Below, piece after piece: positions 26,210 to 40,200 of a stretch of DNA of 64,000 nucleotides. Made by a program: the position numbers and the translations under genes. Source of the stretch: Apteryx mantelli (taxonomy: Eukaryota; Chordata; Aves; Apterygiformes; Apterygidae). Positions within the stretch are counted from its first letter, which is position 1. The number at the start of each line of letters is the position of its first letter. Where the stretch lies: positions 64,307,684-64,371,683 of the forward strand of contig NC_089982.1 in assembly GCF_036417845.1 (NCBI RefSeq), read 5' to 3'. Below the pieces are notes generated by a model. That model worked only from the letters and a program-made list of their open reading frames with translations. It had not been told where the DNA came from and ran no database searches.

Positions 26210-29200
26210 ATAAGACTTGTTTGAGAAATACAATTGATACCTGAATCCAGCAAATAATATAGTTACTCACTGATGAGAATAAAGTAATTAATTTCATGAA
26301 TAGATATAAGAAAAAGGATAGAATCATACAATCAAACATCACATCACAGAGCATACACAGAGATAACCTTAATTTCATATTTCTTTGCTTCTTAGTCTAG
26401 AATTTTTAATATGCTTCTATTTGATTGGGAGTGAGGAGAACTAGTGAGGCATGGATTACTTTTTTATGTATATACAACAGTTATTTAGAGGCAACTGTTT
26501 GCTTTTTCACTCTTCCACACACTAACTGACCTCTATTCTGATACAAACTGATGATAAAACACCATAAAGACTATCCCTCTGCAATAAAAAATAAATTAAT
26601 TTGTAGATCAGCTGCACTAAATGTCTGATTATTGAGCAAGATACTCTTTGTGGAAGATCATCACTGTTAACAGCAGGAAAGCGGAAAGATAATTCAAGGA
26701 TATTAGAACTATACTGAGTCCATCAGATTGTTCCTGAAATTTGATAGACTGCTGCATCTAGAGAAATCCTGTAGTACTTGCTCTTTAAATATTCTTTTTA
26801 ACATTACAGATATATAATATATAGTTTTTTATATATGAAACTAGCAATAGAAAATAATGCACTTTCTCAGGTTTTTGTAGATTTGTAGATTTCTGTTCTT
26901 AGATGTTAGAAACCAAAACATCTATCAGGTCAATATTTGATAACACTAGCAATTATCCTACTTTATTCCCTAGAAGCAGGCCAGCTAAAACCCATCTGTC
27001 CATCTTTGGATTGACATTGTGCTCATCCATTATAATTATAACTGTAACTTAAGAACAGATTACTCAAATCACAAGCCACATGTCAGACTAGATGTATGCA
27101 CCTTTTGCATAGCTTACTGAAAGCTCTGGATCTTTCTCCACTCCAGCTAGCTGGGACACCATAATATGAGTAATTGCCAAAACTGAAAAAAAAGAAGCTT
27201 TTACCATGCTATTATCAGCTTTTCTCACAGCATTGCAGGATCACATATGCCATTGTTTTTTGTGCAGTATGCTACACTGTACAGTAATATCCTATAATGT
27301 AATAATATAATGCTATAAAAATAGTTATTAATTTCAGTGTTAAAGTTGAAGCATAAGTAGTTCTTGTTAGAAAATACCAATATAACACTGAAGATTTACT
27401 GCATATATTTTTTTCCTAGTTATTTCTTACATTAGGCATTAGTTGCAGCATAAAATAATAGGAAATAACTTATCTAATCTTACAGGAAATATATCCTGCT
27501 GTATTTAATTTTCAAGTTTTACTTGATTTTAATTCTGGAGCAGATTTAGAAAACACTTTTGAAGAACAGCTGCTTATCTGGATAAAATTTTTCATATAGT
27601 CATCTCATCAGACTCCAGACAGTTCAGATATAAGTTCTCTTTCAAAGTCAGGGAGTCAGTCCTGCTGTCATGAAAACTAATGTCAAACTAATGGTGAACC
27701 AATGGTATATGCATTGTCCTCATTACCGGATCTTTTTATTCAAGCATCATCAAACATATATCAAGTAAGACAGGTTGAGCCTTGGCCAACTGATACACTA
27801 TAGCTGTACATAACAAGTTCAAGTGGGAAAACATTCTGAATTTTTGTTTGCCTACTCATCCTTTTTTTTTTTCTTAATTATTTATTTAATATTGAAATGT
27901 GTCCTATGTCGAGTAAAAATCATAAATTCACTTTCTCATCTTTCTGAAGGAAGACCAACATCACAATGATTATCTGAAAAGGAATAAAACTGAGCAAAAT
28001 GAAAATTAGTTTGGATTTCAGGAAAAAAATATACTAATAAAAATATCCTACATTAACTAGTAGTAACATTTGAATCATGCTATAACACACACATCCAACA
28101 GAGATTTACACATATTGCAGGTGAAAAAGGCCTAAGATTCCAGAAAATGCTATTCTGGTGCAATGTGCATTGTTTAATGTATGAAACTGTGATTCATGCT
28201 ACATAGCAGTTGAACTTTTAAACAGTAAGAATTAAAATATTTTATTCTTTTAAGCCTGTGAAAATTAATGTTAGTCTATTTTAAAGTGAAGTCCCTAAAA
28301 GATCAGCTGTAACAGTTCCAGAGCATTTTCTTACCTATTTGAGATCAGTACAGTGTTATGATTACAGCATCACAGGCATAGGGAAACAAATATCTAATTT
28401 AGTTTCCTATAATCTATTTTTGATTTCACCTTAGCAGTACAACGTTAGTACCAGTGTATATTTAGTACAAGTACTGTCCTTTTCATGTAGCAGTGGCTGA
28501 TGGATATTTTTCATGTTCTTTGCTTTTATCCTCATGCTCAGATAAAAAGTAACTATTCACAAAAGAGTTGTGTTGTACCTTGTAAACTTCTCAAATGCAG
28601 ATAATTTATCCTGACCCATTTCTATGTAAATCTCAACTTTAATCAGTATCTAATTAGATTTCTAGTTTCATTGTAGAAACAAAGAATTAGTGCAAAGGGG
28701 AGAAAGTATCCACTTCAGAAAAATTAATGAATAAATGACTTTCATAGTTATTAGAGTGAAACATAATAATAATTTTATAGGTTATTAGTGTACCATTTGG
28801 CTTTTCTTGTCTTTCCCACATATATGGCAAACTTGCCGTTCTGCTAGGTGGCAAAGACTAGTATATGACGAGTTGTATTATTATCTCCAAGTATGTTGGT
28901 GTTCTAACTAGTTTATAAAGATTTATGAGAGCTATGTGTTATTAATATATCAGATTCCTACAGAATCAGAAATATATCCAAGTTGTATAGTTAAAGGAAG
29001 GAAAAAAAAATAGAGGAATTTATATTTTATTGAAGTTCACCATTTTAAGCATTATCAGTGTTTACTAAGCACAGTTTGAGGAGTACAAACATTTGACACC
29101 TAAAATTCATGACTACACTCACACTAGGGCAGAGTCCAAAGAATACCTGCATGCATAGGTATATCTGTATGATTTGTTTAGCGCCTCCCCCAATTTCACT

Positions 29201-29340
29201 CCCCTGCCAGTTTTATGCTTTGGAGTGTAAATCTGATCCTGTGGTTGAGGTCATGACTTCCAGAGATCTTGTTTGACACGTAATAGTAACAACTCTAATG
29301 CCAATTAGTGCTTGTAATTTGAGTGAATAAAACAAATGTG

Positions 29341-29362
29341 TATATATATATATATATATATA
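29341..29362. repeat. (TA)11 microsatellite
   Basis: Eleven perfect TA dinucleotides, probably polymorphic in length. Confidence 0.95.
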
Positions 29363-32145
29363 TTTAGACCACAATGTCTTTATCCTATAATTTGATTTAC
29401 ATAAACCATAAATATAGCTGTACTAGAGACATAGGGACTACCCAAACTTTTATTTTGAGAAGAACCCTATACTCCTCTTTCCTACTTTTTTTGGATTTAA
29501 TTTGGATGAAAGGGAATTAAACAGTGAAGAGAGGAACAGAAAGAAGTAGTCTCAGAAGCCCTGAGTACCCGGGTCTGTCTCTGTTTTTCACCATAAGCCA
29601 GAAGACTGCTTTTTTTGCAAACTGGAGGCCTTGTCCTTCAGAAGTCATAGATCTCTTTACAGACTACCTCACCATGTTCTAAGAACTCAGAAAATCTTGG
29701 AGGCAGGGAAAATGACCCTGTTTTACGAGAACACTTGAATCTTGAGCTTACTACAAAAACTTCATTTTCCCCATAATTAATGATTTTAATATGAGATGAT
29801 GAGCTATTCTTCTAAAATATATAAAAGGTTTGAAAAAGCTTAACATTGGGGCTTATTTATGCTCTTTTTGCAAAAACAGCTGAGAATTAGGTTAGTGGGT
29901 TAGTCTAGGATTTAAATTTGTGGACAGAAGGGAGCATTAACTTTAAGGCAGTGTTATTCAGGAAGCAGTGAGACTGGCCATGAAAAACCTGATGGGATGA
30001 AAGTATAGATTAAGATAAAAAGCAATATATTATAATGGGAGTTTTCTTGACAAAGAGAATGAAGAATTAAAAGACTTGGAGGGAAGAAGCAGAAATTTGG
30101 AAATAAAAGACAGATGTGAATTGGAGATGATTAGAACCCTCTGGGGAAAAGTTACAAGGGAAACAGTTTAAAATCCATGCGGAAGACAGGAGTATTGGAG
30201 GAATGGGAACAAACAAGAAAACAGGAGTATTTGTGATAGTGAAAATGATAGCTTTGTCAATATCACATGGTGACCTCAGAAGAGCTCCAGGTACAGGTGA
30301 CAAATCTGAAAGACAGAATGGGTTCACAAGGACATTTGGTTTAGGCATTTGGTAATTGAGAGAATCTGAGCCTTGAGTCAATACTTGAAGTCCAGATTCT
30401 TTAATTTACTGAATGTCTAACCTATATGATAGTACCGATGTCAAATCTGATATACCAAAGGGCACAATTTCAATTTGACGCAAGATATCCTCAAAAATAT
30501 TTACAAATAAGTACAAATAATGAGGACATATATACAAATATGTTCGCAAACAAATTTACATCTACAAAGGTGTATAAGGCCTAATTCTTAGTTGATATAA
30601 ATTAATAAAAATGGTGATAGCTTTTTTCCTCACCATTGTATTATTTTTTTTACCATTCACTCATTAGAAAGATGGCAGATTAAAAAAAATTAACTGAATA
30701 TTCTAATACAACCCCTGAATACAAACATTCCAGGAATATAGCCAGAATGCCTCAGTACTCCATTGGTTTTTTTTTAAACAATCAATAGAATGAAGAGATA
30801 CAGCAAGTACAGAGCACAACAGTTTATACAATAAATTTAATCAAATTTATTATGAGACGAAAAGTTCTGAAAATATGGGTAATGCTTTGGCACACTTTTT
30901 ATCAAGTGGCAGAAACTGAATTAAAGATGCATAGTAACAGCTACTACATTGCCAGCAATGTTCGATGAAGAACATATTGTCTTTATTTTAAAGTCGCAAT
31001 TGGAGGGTTTTTTTGACAGCACTGAAGAATGTGCTCCTGAAATTGAAGCCTATGTTATTCCTGTTACACTTTACTATTTAGACTAATCTTCAAGTCTGGA
31101 AAATACTTCATTTTCCCTCAAAACTTTTCATAACTACCATGGCTTTTTTAGGAGGAAAAAGAGAATACATGAAGGAAAACAAAGTAATTAAAATAATATG
31201 GGAATTCATAGATCCCATTGATTTGAAAGTAATGAGTTATGGAGCTTAAGAAAGAAACATACAGTTCTTTATGATGATTCACTTTATATAATAATAGGAG
31301 GTATTTCTGTACTTTCACCAAATGGGTAAATTTTTGCTCAGTTTCATAAAAGCCAGTGAGTGATCACTCAAATGAGCTGAATCATCTGAAATCATACAAA
31401 TCTGAACCAAGTTTCTTTACTCCCCACTCCAGCGCTAAGTGACTTCATGTTTGCCCAGCATGAGCCTCAGATGTAGAAAGAAAAGCAGGAAAGAAAGCAA
31501 GCAGGAAAGAAAAATAATAATAAAGGCTCGAGAGTTCAAAGTATCTCAGTGTAGGATGTATCATAAAATGTAAAAGTAAAAAACAAGTTTATTGCTGTCT
31601 CCTATTTCTTTTTCCTTTTTTTAAACACCATCAGTCGTATGAACATATATTTTCACCTTCATGCCTTTATTTTACAGGCATTAGACACTGCAATGTCATT
31701 TTGACTAGTTCCTAGCCATTATTATTCACCAGGACTAATATTTTTCTAGTTTGGAAAAGGATGGGGAAATATTAACAAAATTGGAGCGAAGACATAGAAA
31801 CTGATGCTTTTATACTCATTAATGTAGCACTAATTATTCCACTTATAAATCATAAAGCAAAGTAGAATATTGGTATTACAGTTCTTCATTTTTCAGGATC
31901 CCTTTATTCTGATACCATAATAAATATGTGGATTTCTCTTGATATTTTTTCCAAAATATTTCACAAGTCTTCCAGGATATGTGCATCAAACAACAATAGG
32001 GTTTTTTTTCCACCAATTGTTTTGCTTTTCTTTGTAGGCTGTGGGTTGCAAAGATTTGGAGATAACAAAGAAAATATAAAATGAATTTGTGTTAATTGGA
32101 TATGCTAACAAAGATTCTGTGTACATCTGGTAAGTACTTCTCGTA

Positions 32146-32203
32146 AGGCCTGATAATCCTGGCAATTATATTCTAGGCCTGATAATCCTGGCAATTATAT
32201 TCT
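32146..32203 (+). repeat. 29-bp perfect tandem duplication
   Basis: The unit begins AGGCCTGATAATCC and ends TTATATTCT. The two copies (32146-32174 and 32175-32203) are identical, which suggests a recent duplication in otherwise unique sequence. Confidence 0.95.
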
Positions 32204-33900
32204 ATCAGAATTTCCTCTCTCCCTTCTGAAAATACTACTGACATTGTGCAATTTTCCCATGATTGCATTTCATTCTATTCCAGTAGGTTAGAATTATGCA
32301 AGTATACTTTTTAGAATTTTTTTTTAAGTAAATTTCATAAGAACTTCAAATTTGGAATAAAATTAAACTCTCAAAACTTCCTGTAGAACGAAAATTATGA
32401 GTTATGAAAAGCTGTAGTCATCCAATTCAGAACATTCTGTTGTATTTCTTCTGTGGTGCAAATGCATTCCTCTGGGCCTTGATGTCTTTTTTTCTGTGTG
32501 TGCAACTTAATTTTCTTCTTTCTTAGGAAATCTAGGTATGCACCTCCTTTTAGATAAAATTGCTTTGGAAAGGGGCCTGGCTGTAAGACAAAAGGAGGCT
32601 GTAGTGAGACCCGAGAGCTTTGTGGTGTGGATGACTGGCAGAATAGTTCCTCAGGACAAGCTCCACAGAGTACAGAGAATCATCTCTGAAACTCAATTCT
32701 TTTCTTCATTTTTTCTTTGCTCTTGGGAAAGCAATCATTAGCTATTTTATCTTCCCTGAACAATCAGCATTTTTTAAGTTACTGACAGATTTGATGTGGA
32801 TGTTCTGAAGCAATGGGAAGAAAGAGTAGAAAAACTGAGTTAACAATGAACAAAGGGGGAAAAAAGACACATAAAGAACAGAGTAAATAGCTTTAGCTAT
32901 GAAGAGCAGGGGTAGAATTAAAAAAAGGAGAGCTGTAAAGTGGTATTTATGTCCACGCTATGTATTTGAAAAGAAAAAAATATGTATTGTCTTCTGTCCT
33001 TCTTGTTTCTTTGTTCTTTCTCCCTCATATATTTTTGGAGTATCTAAACGCTGTGCATAGCAACCAATTTGTTATCAGTGATTTTACTGCATTCAGATAA
33101 CATCATTATTTATTCACTAGAAGACAGTATGTCAATTTTTCATCTTTTCATTTGCTTGTTGTTTAAAAAGAAAGAAGAAGGGGAAGAAAGAGAGAGCAGA
33201 AAAAGGTATTTGTCTCTCAGCACCATTATGCTTTTACCTTCTTTCTTATTAACCTGGTTGAAAATAGATTACCCCATTGATGTTTCTCTGAAAAAAAGAA
33301 ATGTGCATATTTAATGAGCAGTTTTGAGTATGTACAAGCAAACAGACAAGCTTAGCCATAATAAAGGGTGTTATAAGAGCTTTGGAAAAGCAATTTGACA
33401 GGGATCGGACCTTATTTAAGCATTATGATTTTAAGAGAACTTTTTGAACTTCACTGAATAAAAGCTCTTTAAAATACACTATTAAGATGACAATCTTGTT
33501 ATACACTGTGCATTTTTGTTTATTTGCCTTGCAAAATTTGACCTTGACCATTCTCTTTAGGCTGCATTCCAAGAGATGCTGACTGAATTGAGTTTTCCTT
33601 TGTCAGGCAGACAAATGAACAGGATGTGGAGAAGAAAGAGAATTGTGTTCCAAATGGAGGTACTTTTTTCTCTAAGAGAAAAATGAAAAGCTAAAAAGTA
33701 TAAAAAAGCAGAACACAAAGCTAATTTGCTTTGGCCTTAAAAGGGAAATGAAATGGATTAGAAATGCATTTTAAATAAATGTCTTTGCTTCTGCCCCTTC
33801 TTTTCTTCTTCACAATACCCTTCCTCGGGGATCACCCCATCCATTTGAAGCTGAGAGGAACGTCTTTTCCCTGAGCTTTTTAAAACTGCTTCCACTTTAG

Positions 33901-34016
33901 GTCCCATATCGCAACCATGGCCCCTCAGGACAAGCAAGGCAACATGGAATTCCTTCTGGACCTCAGCAGTGCATCTGCACGGCTCCATAATTATTCAGAA
34001 GAGATTTTCCCTGAAG
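33901..34016 (+). other. Exon-like segment, unconfirmed
   Basis: A pyrimidine-rich stretch ends in CCACTTTAG at 33900, a plausible 3' splice site. It is followed by an ATG at 33917 in a strong initiation context (GCAACCATGG). The frame stays open for 44 codons to a TAG at 34049. A GAAG/GTGAAT at 34013-34022 could serve as a 5' splice site, giving a 116-base exon. The opposite strand is also open for 76 codons (33758-33988), so base composition alone could explain the frame. I do not recognise either product. A conserved noncoding element or pure chance are equally possible. Confidence 0.2.
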
Positions 34017-37000
34017 GTGAATGCTTAGCATTGCTTCTACAGTATTCCTAGGCTAGACATTTTTGGCAGAACTCCCCAAAAGTTTGAAGAATTCAGGAAA
34101 TCTGTCTTTCCAAATAAACTCGCTTGTACAAAAGAAGGCACACCACTTACTAATTAATAGGACATTAAATCTCCATGGATAGTAAATGGCATAAATGGAA
34201 CCAAATGGAATAAATACCTAGCTTGTGTCAGGCTCCCTTCAAGGGAAAACTATCAAAGTGAGTGTGTCAGAGACCACAATGAAGCAAGTGTGAAGAAAAA
34301 AAAAATGAAAAAAATCTTTTATTAAACTAATGTAAGAAAACATGTGCTTTGAAAGAAAGTATACATGAATTATTTTCCCTACAAGGCAAGCAAAATGCAA
34401 CAAAGTAAGATGTCTGAAATATCACTGTTCTTGGATTTACTCTGTTGTTTTAAAGCAATTGTTCTTTTTGGGAAAAAAATATACTATTTAGCCTGTCTTT
34501 TGTGCACTTTTCTTCATTTTAGCTGTTAAAATTCCAATTGTTTTTGTTTGTTTGTTATGTAGTTAGGCTTTCCAGTCTGCTGAAATTACCATTTATACCT
34601 GTCATTCAGTCCTTGCTCCCCAAATTTGTCTCTCTATCTGATTCCAAAGGAAGCTGGAAACATTCCACGTTTTTATAATCATCAAATACAGCTGCAATAA
34701 CAGGGTTTTAATTTTAGAAAGTCACCACGAAATTCAGAGTTCTTATTTTAGTTTTTCATGTTCCTAAATACCTGCTATTCAAAATTTGGGGTTTCAGGTC
34801 TCCACAAATTGTGATTAAATCAAATATCTGGGCAAACTGTGCAAAGCATTAAGAAGGGTAACGTTAGTAAATGTCAGTACTTGGAAAGATTCATTATGTT
34901 ATACTATTCACCATTTGCTCAGTAACACTGTTTTCTTCTGTATTTGTTCTGCATGCAGACAGTGCAGGCACAGTAAATGGTCTGCAAAAAAATAGATTTT
35001 CTTTTGTCTCGATTGGTTGCTAGAGTGGGAGACTCCTTAAAAAGAAACTGCTAATGCTGTATTTGTCAAAGTTGTGTAAAAAATAAAAGGCAAAGTTGGA
35101 GAGAAAAATAAAGCCCTGAGGGGCAAGAGAAAAACAGAAAATGGATGAATGAGAAAAGAAAATTATATTTTAAAGCACTATACATGCTAGAGGAATAAAG
35201 AAAAAAGAAAACTAAAATTGAGAACTAGAAAACTGAGTGAAAGAGGAAAAAAAATTGTTTGTTGTAAAACAGAAATACAAGATGATGTGTAGATTTACTC
35301 CAGGTTTGTAGATACAGAATCAATCCTGAAACTGGATCCCTGCAGCCATTTCTTTGAACATGCATACAGCTCTGCTACAGTGGATTCTGGGCAGGCCTAC
35401 GGACAGAAAAGTGCATTTGCCTGAAGAACTGGTGAGCAAAAGTCCAGTGAAGCTAATCCAAGTAGAAAAAAATATTTTAAATGAGGAATTTATTTGCCTG
35501 AAAATGACACTGCAATCTTCCTCTCTCCCAAATCAAGTAGAATGTGCTGAAAAGATTCAGCTGGAAAAATCCAGAAGCAGGTTACAAACAACCAAACAGA
35601 AGTTCTATTAGAGATTACAAATTTTTATCCAACAGCTAAGTGGTCGCTACTGCATATGACATATTTTCTACGGTCCTTGTGAGACTGAAAATCCCACCCT
35701 CTGCTTCCAAGGAGATCAATAACCTCCATCTGTAACTACCACAATACAGGAAATTAAAGTGTGGAGATGTCTATTTCTTAAATTAATGCTGTTTTAGGAT
35801 TGTGGCACTTATGAATTGAACCTACACGACCTAGCCATTTCACAGAAAGGCAATACACTCTGCCTTCATGACCATTTATATATTTTATGTGAAGATGTAA
35901 TTTCTGTCTCCAAATGTACTTTTGGCAGTGGTCAACATATGAGTTTTTTCAACTCTGAACATAAGCACAGTGCTGTACTTTAGGGAGAGAAATAACTGCA
36001 TTTAGAATGAGTACAAGGAATACAGTTTGAGTTAGTGCTGGACACAGAAATAAATACAGGTGATCATCTGCTCCTGCCCACACTGTAGAATAGTCTGGCC
36101 CAGGAGACGTCGACTCTCAGCACTGTGCTGTCACTTTTTGCTCTGTGGCACTTCACCTTTCTCTGGGGCGAGAGCTCCTGATACCCACCTCAGTTGCATT
36201 ACAGATTGACCAACAACAGGGAATATTGGCCTCTCACAGCAGTGAGATGTCTCCTTTTAATTCAGAACTCAGCAGGTTTTTGGAGCTGTTGCCTTTCACA
36301 GGGCAGCTGCTTAGCTGATTGTATGTAACTTGCCTCAGTATGAAGGGAGGATGTTTGCTTCTTTTCTTATTCTGAGTTCAGAGGGAGCCAGAAGTCACTG
36401 CCTTGCAGGGACATAGAAGTCTAATTTGTACCTGTTGGATCAGCCTCCTCATGTGGAAACCAGGCCATGAAGGCAAGATGCCACTAGACATTAGATGCTA
36501 TATGATATCTTGCCTCTGTATAAAATACAGAACTGTGAATGTAAGTAGCATATCTCTGCTTGTAGCACATGCTGTAGTTCTGCAGCTAGGATATTTGTCT
36601 GAGATATGGACTGATATGCCTTCAGACAAACAAATTTCACCTAGATTTCTCACATTCTACATGACTGCTAAAACCACTGAGCAATGGATGCAAGTGAACA
36701 CTAGCAAATTCTCAAACAAAATTCAGCTACTGACATAATTTTGTGAATAGATGAGCTTGTTTCTTTTGTTTTTCTCACTAGCACCTAGAAATGAAATATT
36801 CAGTTCAGGTCAGTTTAATTCTATAGAAAACATAGTCTTCTTATTTTTTTAAAAACAATTTCAGGGAGAAGGAAAAAATATATTTTTTTTAAAAAAGTTT
36901 TTTACTTTGTATTTGGTATTCAGGCCAAAACATCAATCATTAGCACAGCTCTAAATGAAAACTCTTTCGACTAGGCCCTGTATGGGGAAATCTTATCATA

Positions 37001-37254
37001 CAATATCAGGAAGGAAAACATCAAAGAAAGAAAATCAACCTCAGACATGTATTCAACACAGAAAGTAAGAATACAATGATTAAAAATCAGTAGTAATAAG
37101 CAGTATCTTAAAATAATGATACTGTGGCAACCTTAAGTATAGACTTTGTTTCAAGCACTGTCCTCAAATCAAAATTTCGGTTCCAGAAAGAAAATAAGGT
37201 GTTGAAATTCCTTTTTGTACTTCATAATAACAAAAATTGAATCCTGAACTCTTT

Positions 37255-37271
37255 GGGGGGGGGGGGGGGGG
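37255..37271 (+). repeat. G17 homopolymer
   Basis: Seventeen G in a row follow a CTTT. Long G runs are rare in vertebrate DNA and are prone to sequencing and assembly length errors. The strand could form a G-quadruplex. Confidence 0.95.
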
Positions 37272-40200
37272 AAGGCATATGAAGCACTGTTTGACCTGAG
37301 GAGGCACAGCTTGTCAGTGCTGATCCCTGAAGAGTGGGAGAACCAAAGCAGTTCTCCGTGCGATATAACCTCAAGCTTGTCTCACATTTACTGGGCTGCT
37401 GACCCTCTCTCTAATATACACCAGAAATTTCATCTTGGACCTGAGAATATTTTAATTTAATTGATAAAACTCTGCTAAACCTTTTCAGAGTTCAGAATCA
37501 GTGTTTCCTGAAGAGACGAGGTGGGGAAGACGGGAAATATGGCAAGGAAGAAAAGAGAGATGTGCAGTCTACAGTCATGTCATGTATACATTGTTCTTTA
37601 CTGTGTATTTTTGTCAGGGTTTTGAATAAATACATTCCTTGTCTTTTAAATATGACTATGAAAAATGCTGTAAACCAGCAGAGAGCACAGCAGAATTTCA
37701 TTTCTGATAGCTTATTTTTCCTTCATATGAGGTATTTGCTCAGTTCAAAATCTGTTACAGAAACATGGTTGGTTGCAATACCCAACTATCATCAACCACT
37801 GACAACCCACTTAATGGTTGTGAGTCTTTACTGTGAGAATAAATTAGCTTATAGAAAAAATAAATGTCCTTATATCTTGGTTTTGTATTATTACATTTGT
37901 AAGATACTGTTCTGATTTCTTTAAATAAACAGCTTAGTTTTCTTCTTTAAAGTTAATACAATTTCAGCATAACTGAAAGAAACATAACTGAAGTGGTCAA
38001 CATTACCTTTGCAATTTGAGATTGAAAGGAGCATAATTCAATCTAAAAAAGAAGATTTACACAAGTCTGTTCTGAACCAAAGACATTCCCTTTCTGAGTT
38101 TCCTTTCATTTGCATATAGAGTACATAAAACATAAACCACCACAGTAAAATGAATAATGTATAAATGAAGACATGGTCAAAGGCAAAAGTTTGCAAAAAG
38201 CCCGTAAGATGAAATATGATCATGTAAAATTTGTGCAAACAGCTTCAAATGAAGATCAAGTTCATATAAATTATAATCGGTTTGTGGATAATTCATGAGG
38301 AAAGAAAGGACTAAATTATAGATTAATTAATAAACTTGTAATTTGGCTCAACATTATAATCAGGGGCTTAATCCTTTTTCACTTAAAGTCAGAGAAAAAT
38401 GCTGTGGGCATGAATTGGAGCAAGAATGGGTTTTCAGCCAGCCATGGTACAAAGCATATCTGCAAACCCAGAAGGTAGCATCTTTATTTTCCTTCAAAAG
38501 AATAACTGGGAACTGGTGCCCAGAACTAGTGAAGAATTGTTGGTAAGAAAACACTCACAAATGTATAATGATTCTTTTACTCTACGCCACCTATGAACTC
38601 AATTTTTTGCTTGGACTAGCTAGAGACTCATGTGAGAGACTAACAATATGCTCCCCTGCACTAATTTCTACCCCACTTGGCATTTTATCTTTTTCAGGAG
38701 TCCTTACTTGCATACCTTTCTTTTCAGCTGACCTTGGACCACTCTTGAGAATTAGCAATGTGTTAAATAATTATGTCCAAGAAAGTACAGGCAGTCACAG
38801 GGGGAACATTTAATTTCTTCTTCCCACTTGTAATAAATTAAGCACTGAGCAGGCATAAGGGAAGTCCAAGAAGAGAATGTGAAACTCAAAACTTGGTCGA
38901 ATTTTACAAATAATGCCTGACTTACCCTAAAGTTGCTGACTTCCTTTAGATAGGGATGACAATTGTTATGGTTTGAGGTAATATTCAAATCTACCGTCTT
39001 TCGTTTTAATGGAAACTGAAAGTATTCTCATCAAGGGGGAGGAAAATATCTCTTAAACAAAAAAACAAAAATCTCAGAAAGCGGAAGTGGAGAGCATATT
39101 TAAAATAACAAAAGCAACCTAATGTAGGATACAAGTCATCTTTCATTTACAACATATCTCAAGTTTGTAAGTGTGAATATAATGACGCCACTCATCTGTT
39201 AACTTTAGCAGCAATCCTTTTAAAAGTTTATACTTAAATTCAACTACTGCATATCTAAAAGAAGAAGTTGGCTTCAGCTCAGAAAATTTAGAATAGATTT
39301 CAGATTGGATTGTATATAAATTATAAAAAATCTCATTCCTGTGTATAAGTATTCACAGGAGAGTCCCATAATTGCTGCCAGGCTCTTCCAAACCCAAGGA
39401 AGAACTGATTTGGCTCAGCATAGCCTGAAGGTTGGAAACCACTGCTCTAGGCAAAAGACATGATGGATGTTCATCTATTAGTCTAGCCTATGTTTCTGTG
39501 TGCATGTGGCAGGCTACGCCATTTTTAGCTGGGAGAAAAATAAAACATAAAAATTCCAGACACTTTTTTAGTTTCGTACTTGAGGGTTAGTTTCTAGGTT
39601 AAAAATTATTCAAAATAGTACTTGTTTGTCAAATGGGAAAAAATTGGTCTAGATAGATATAAATTTACCTTCATCTGAATTCCAGAAAGCAGCAAATTTA
39701 TATTTACTAAGGTAAAGAAACAAGTTATTCTAAATACTTAATAGTAAAATTACTAATTTCCTTCATTTCTAGTGACCTGAACTTACCTTTAGCTTTTCAT
39801 TATTGTAGTAGTTACAAAATTAAGTTGTACAAAAACTTTGGAGGAGTGAATGCCTTGGGTAAAAGCTTGATAAAAGTTACTACTTATGGATAATAAGCCT
39901 TGGCAGTCACTGAGAAGATGAAGCAAAAAATTTATATGTTTTGTATTTGGACAGATGTAGGTGTCCTTGCTGCAAATGCTTGGCAAAGCTTTTAGCTTGA
40001 TGTTGTGAATTTATGGGAATATCCACAAATCAGTGGGGATACTCATGCACCTAAGTGTGCTTTCAAATTTATGCCCAAATGTGAAGGTAATGAGTGAAGG
40101 GAAAGGGAATGCCATGGCAGAGAAATGGAATCGTCAGTATAACTGAGACCGTTTTCCCTGAACAAACTGCTGAGCAAAAAAGCTACTTAGCAAAGCTATG

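Larger units (their letters stand above)
23841..32145. other. AT-rich noncoding sequence, no gene recognised
   Basis: No exon, RNA gene or identifiable transposon was found over about 8.3 kb. Small repeats within it are listed separately. Confidence 0.55.

Noticed and set aside
39380..39455. Possible ancient SINE or L2 remnant around GGTTGGAAACCACTGCTCTAGG
   Set aside because: The match is a short phrase only, with no supporting flanking similarity.
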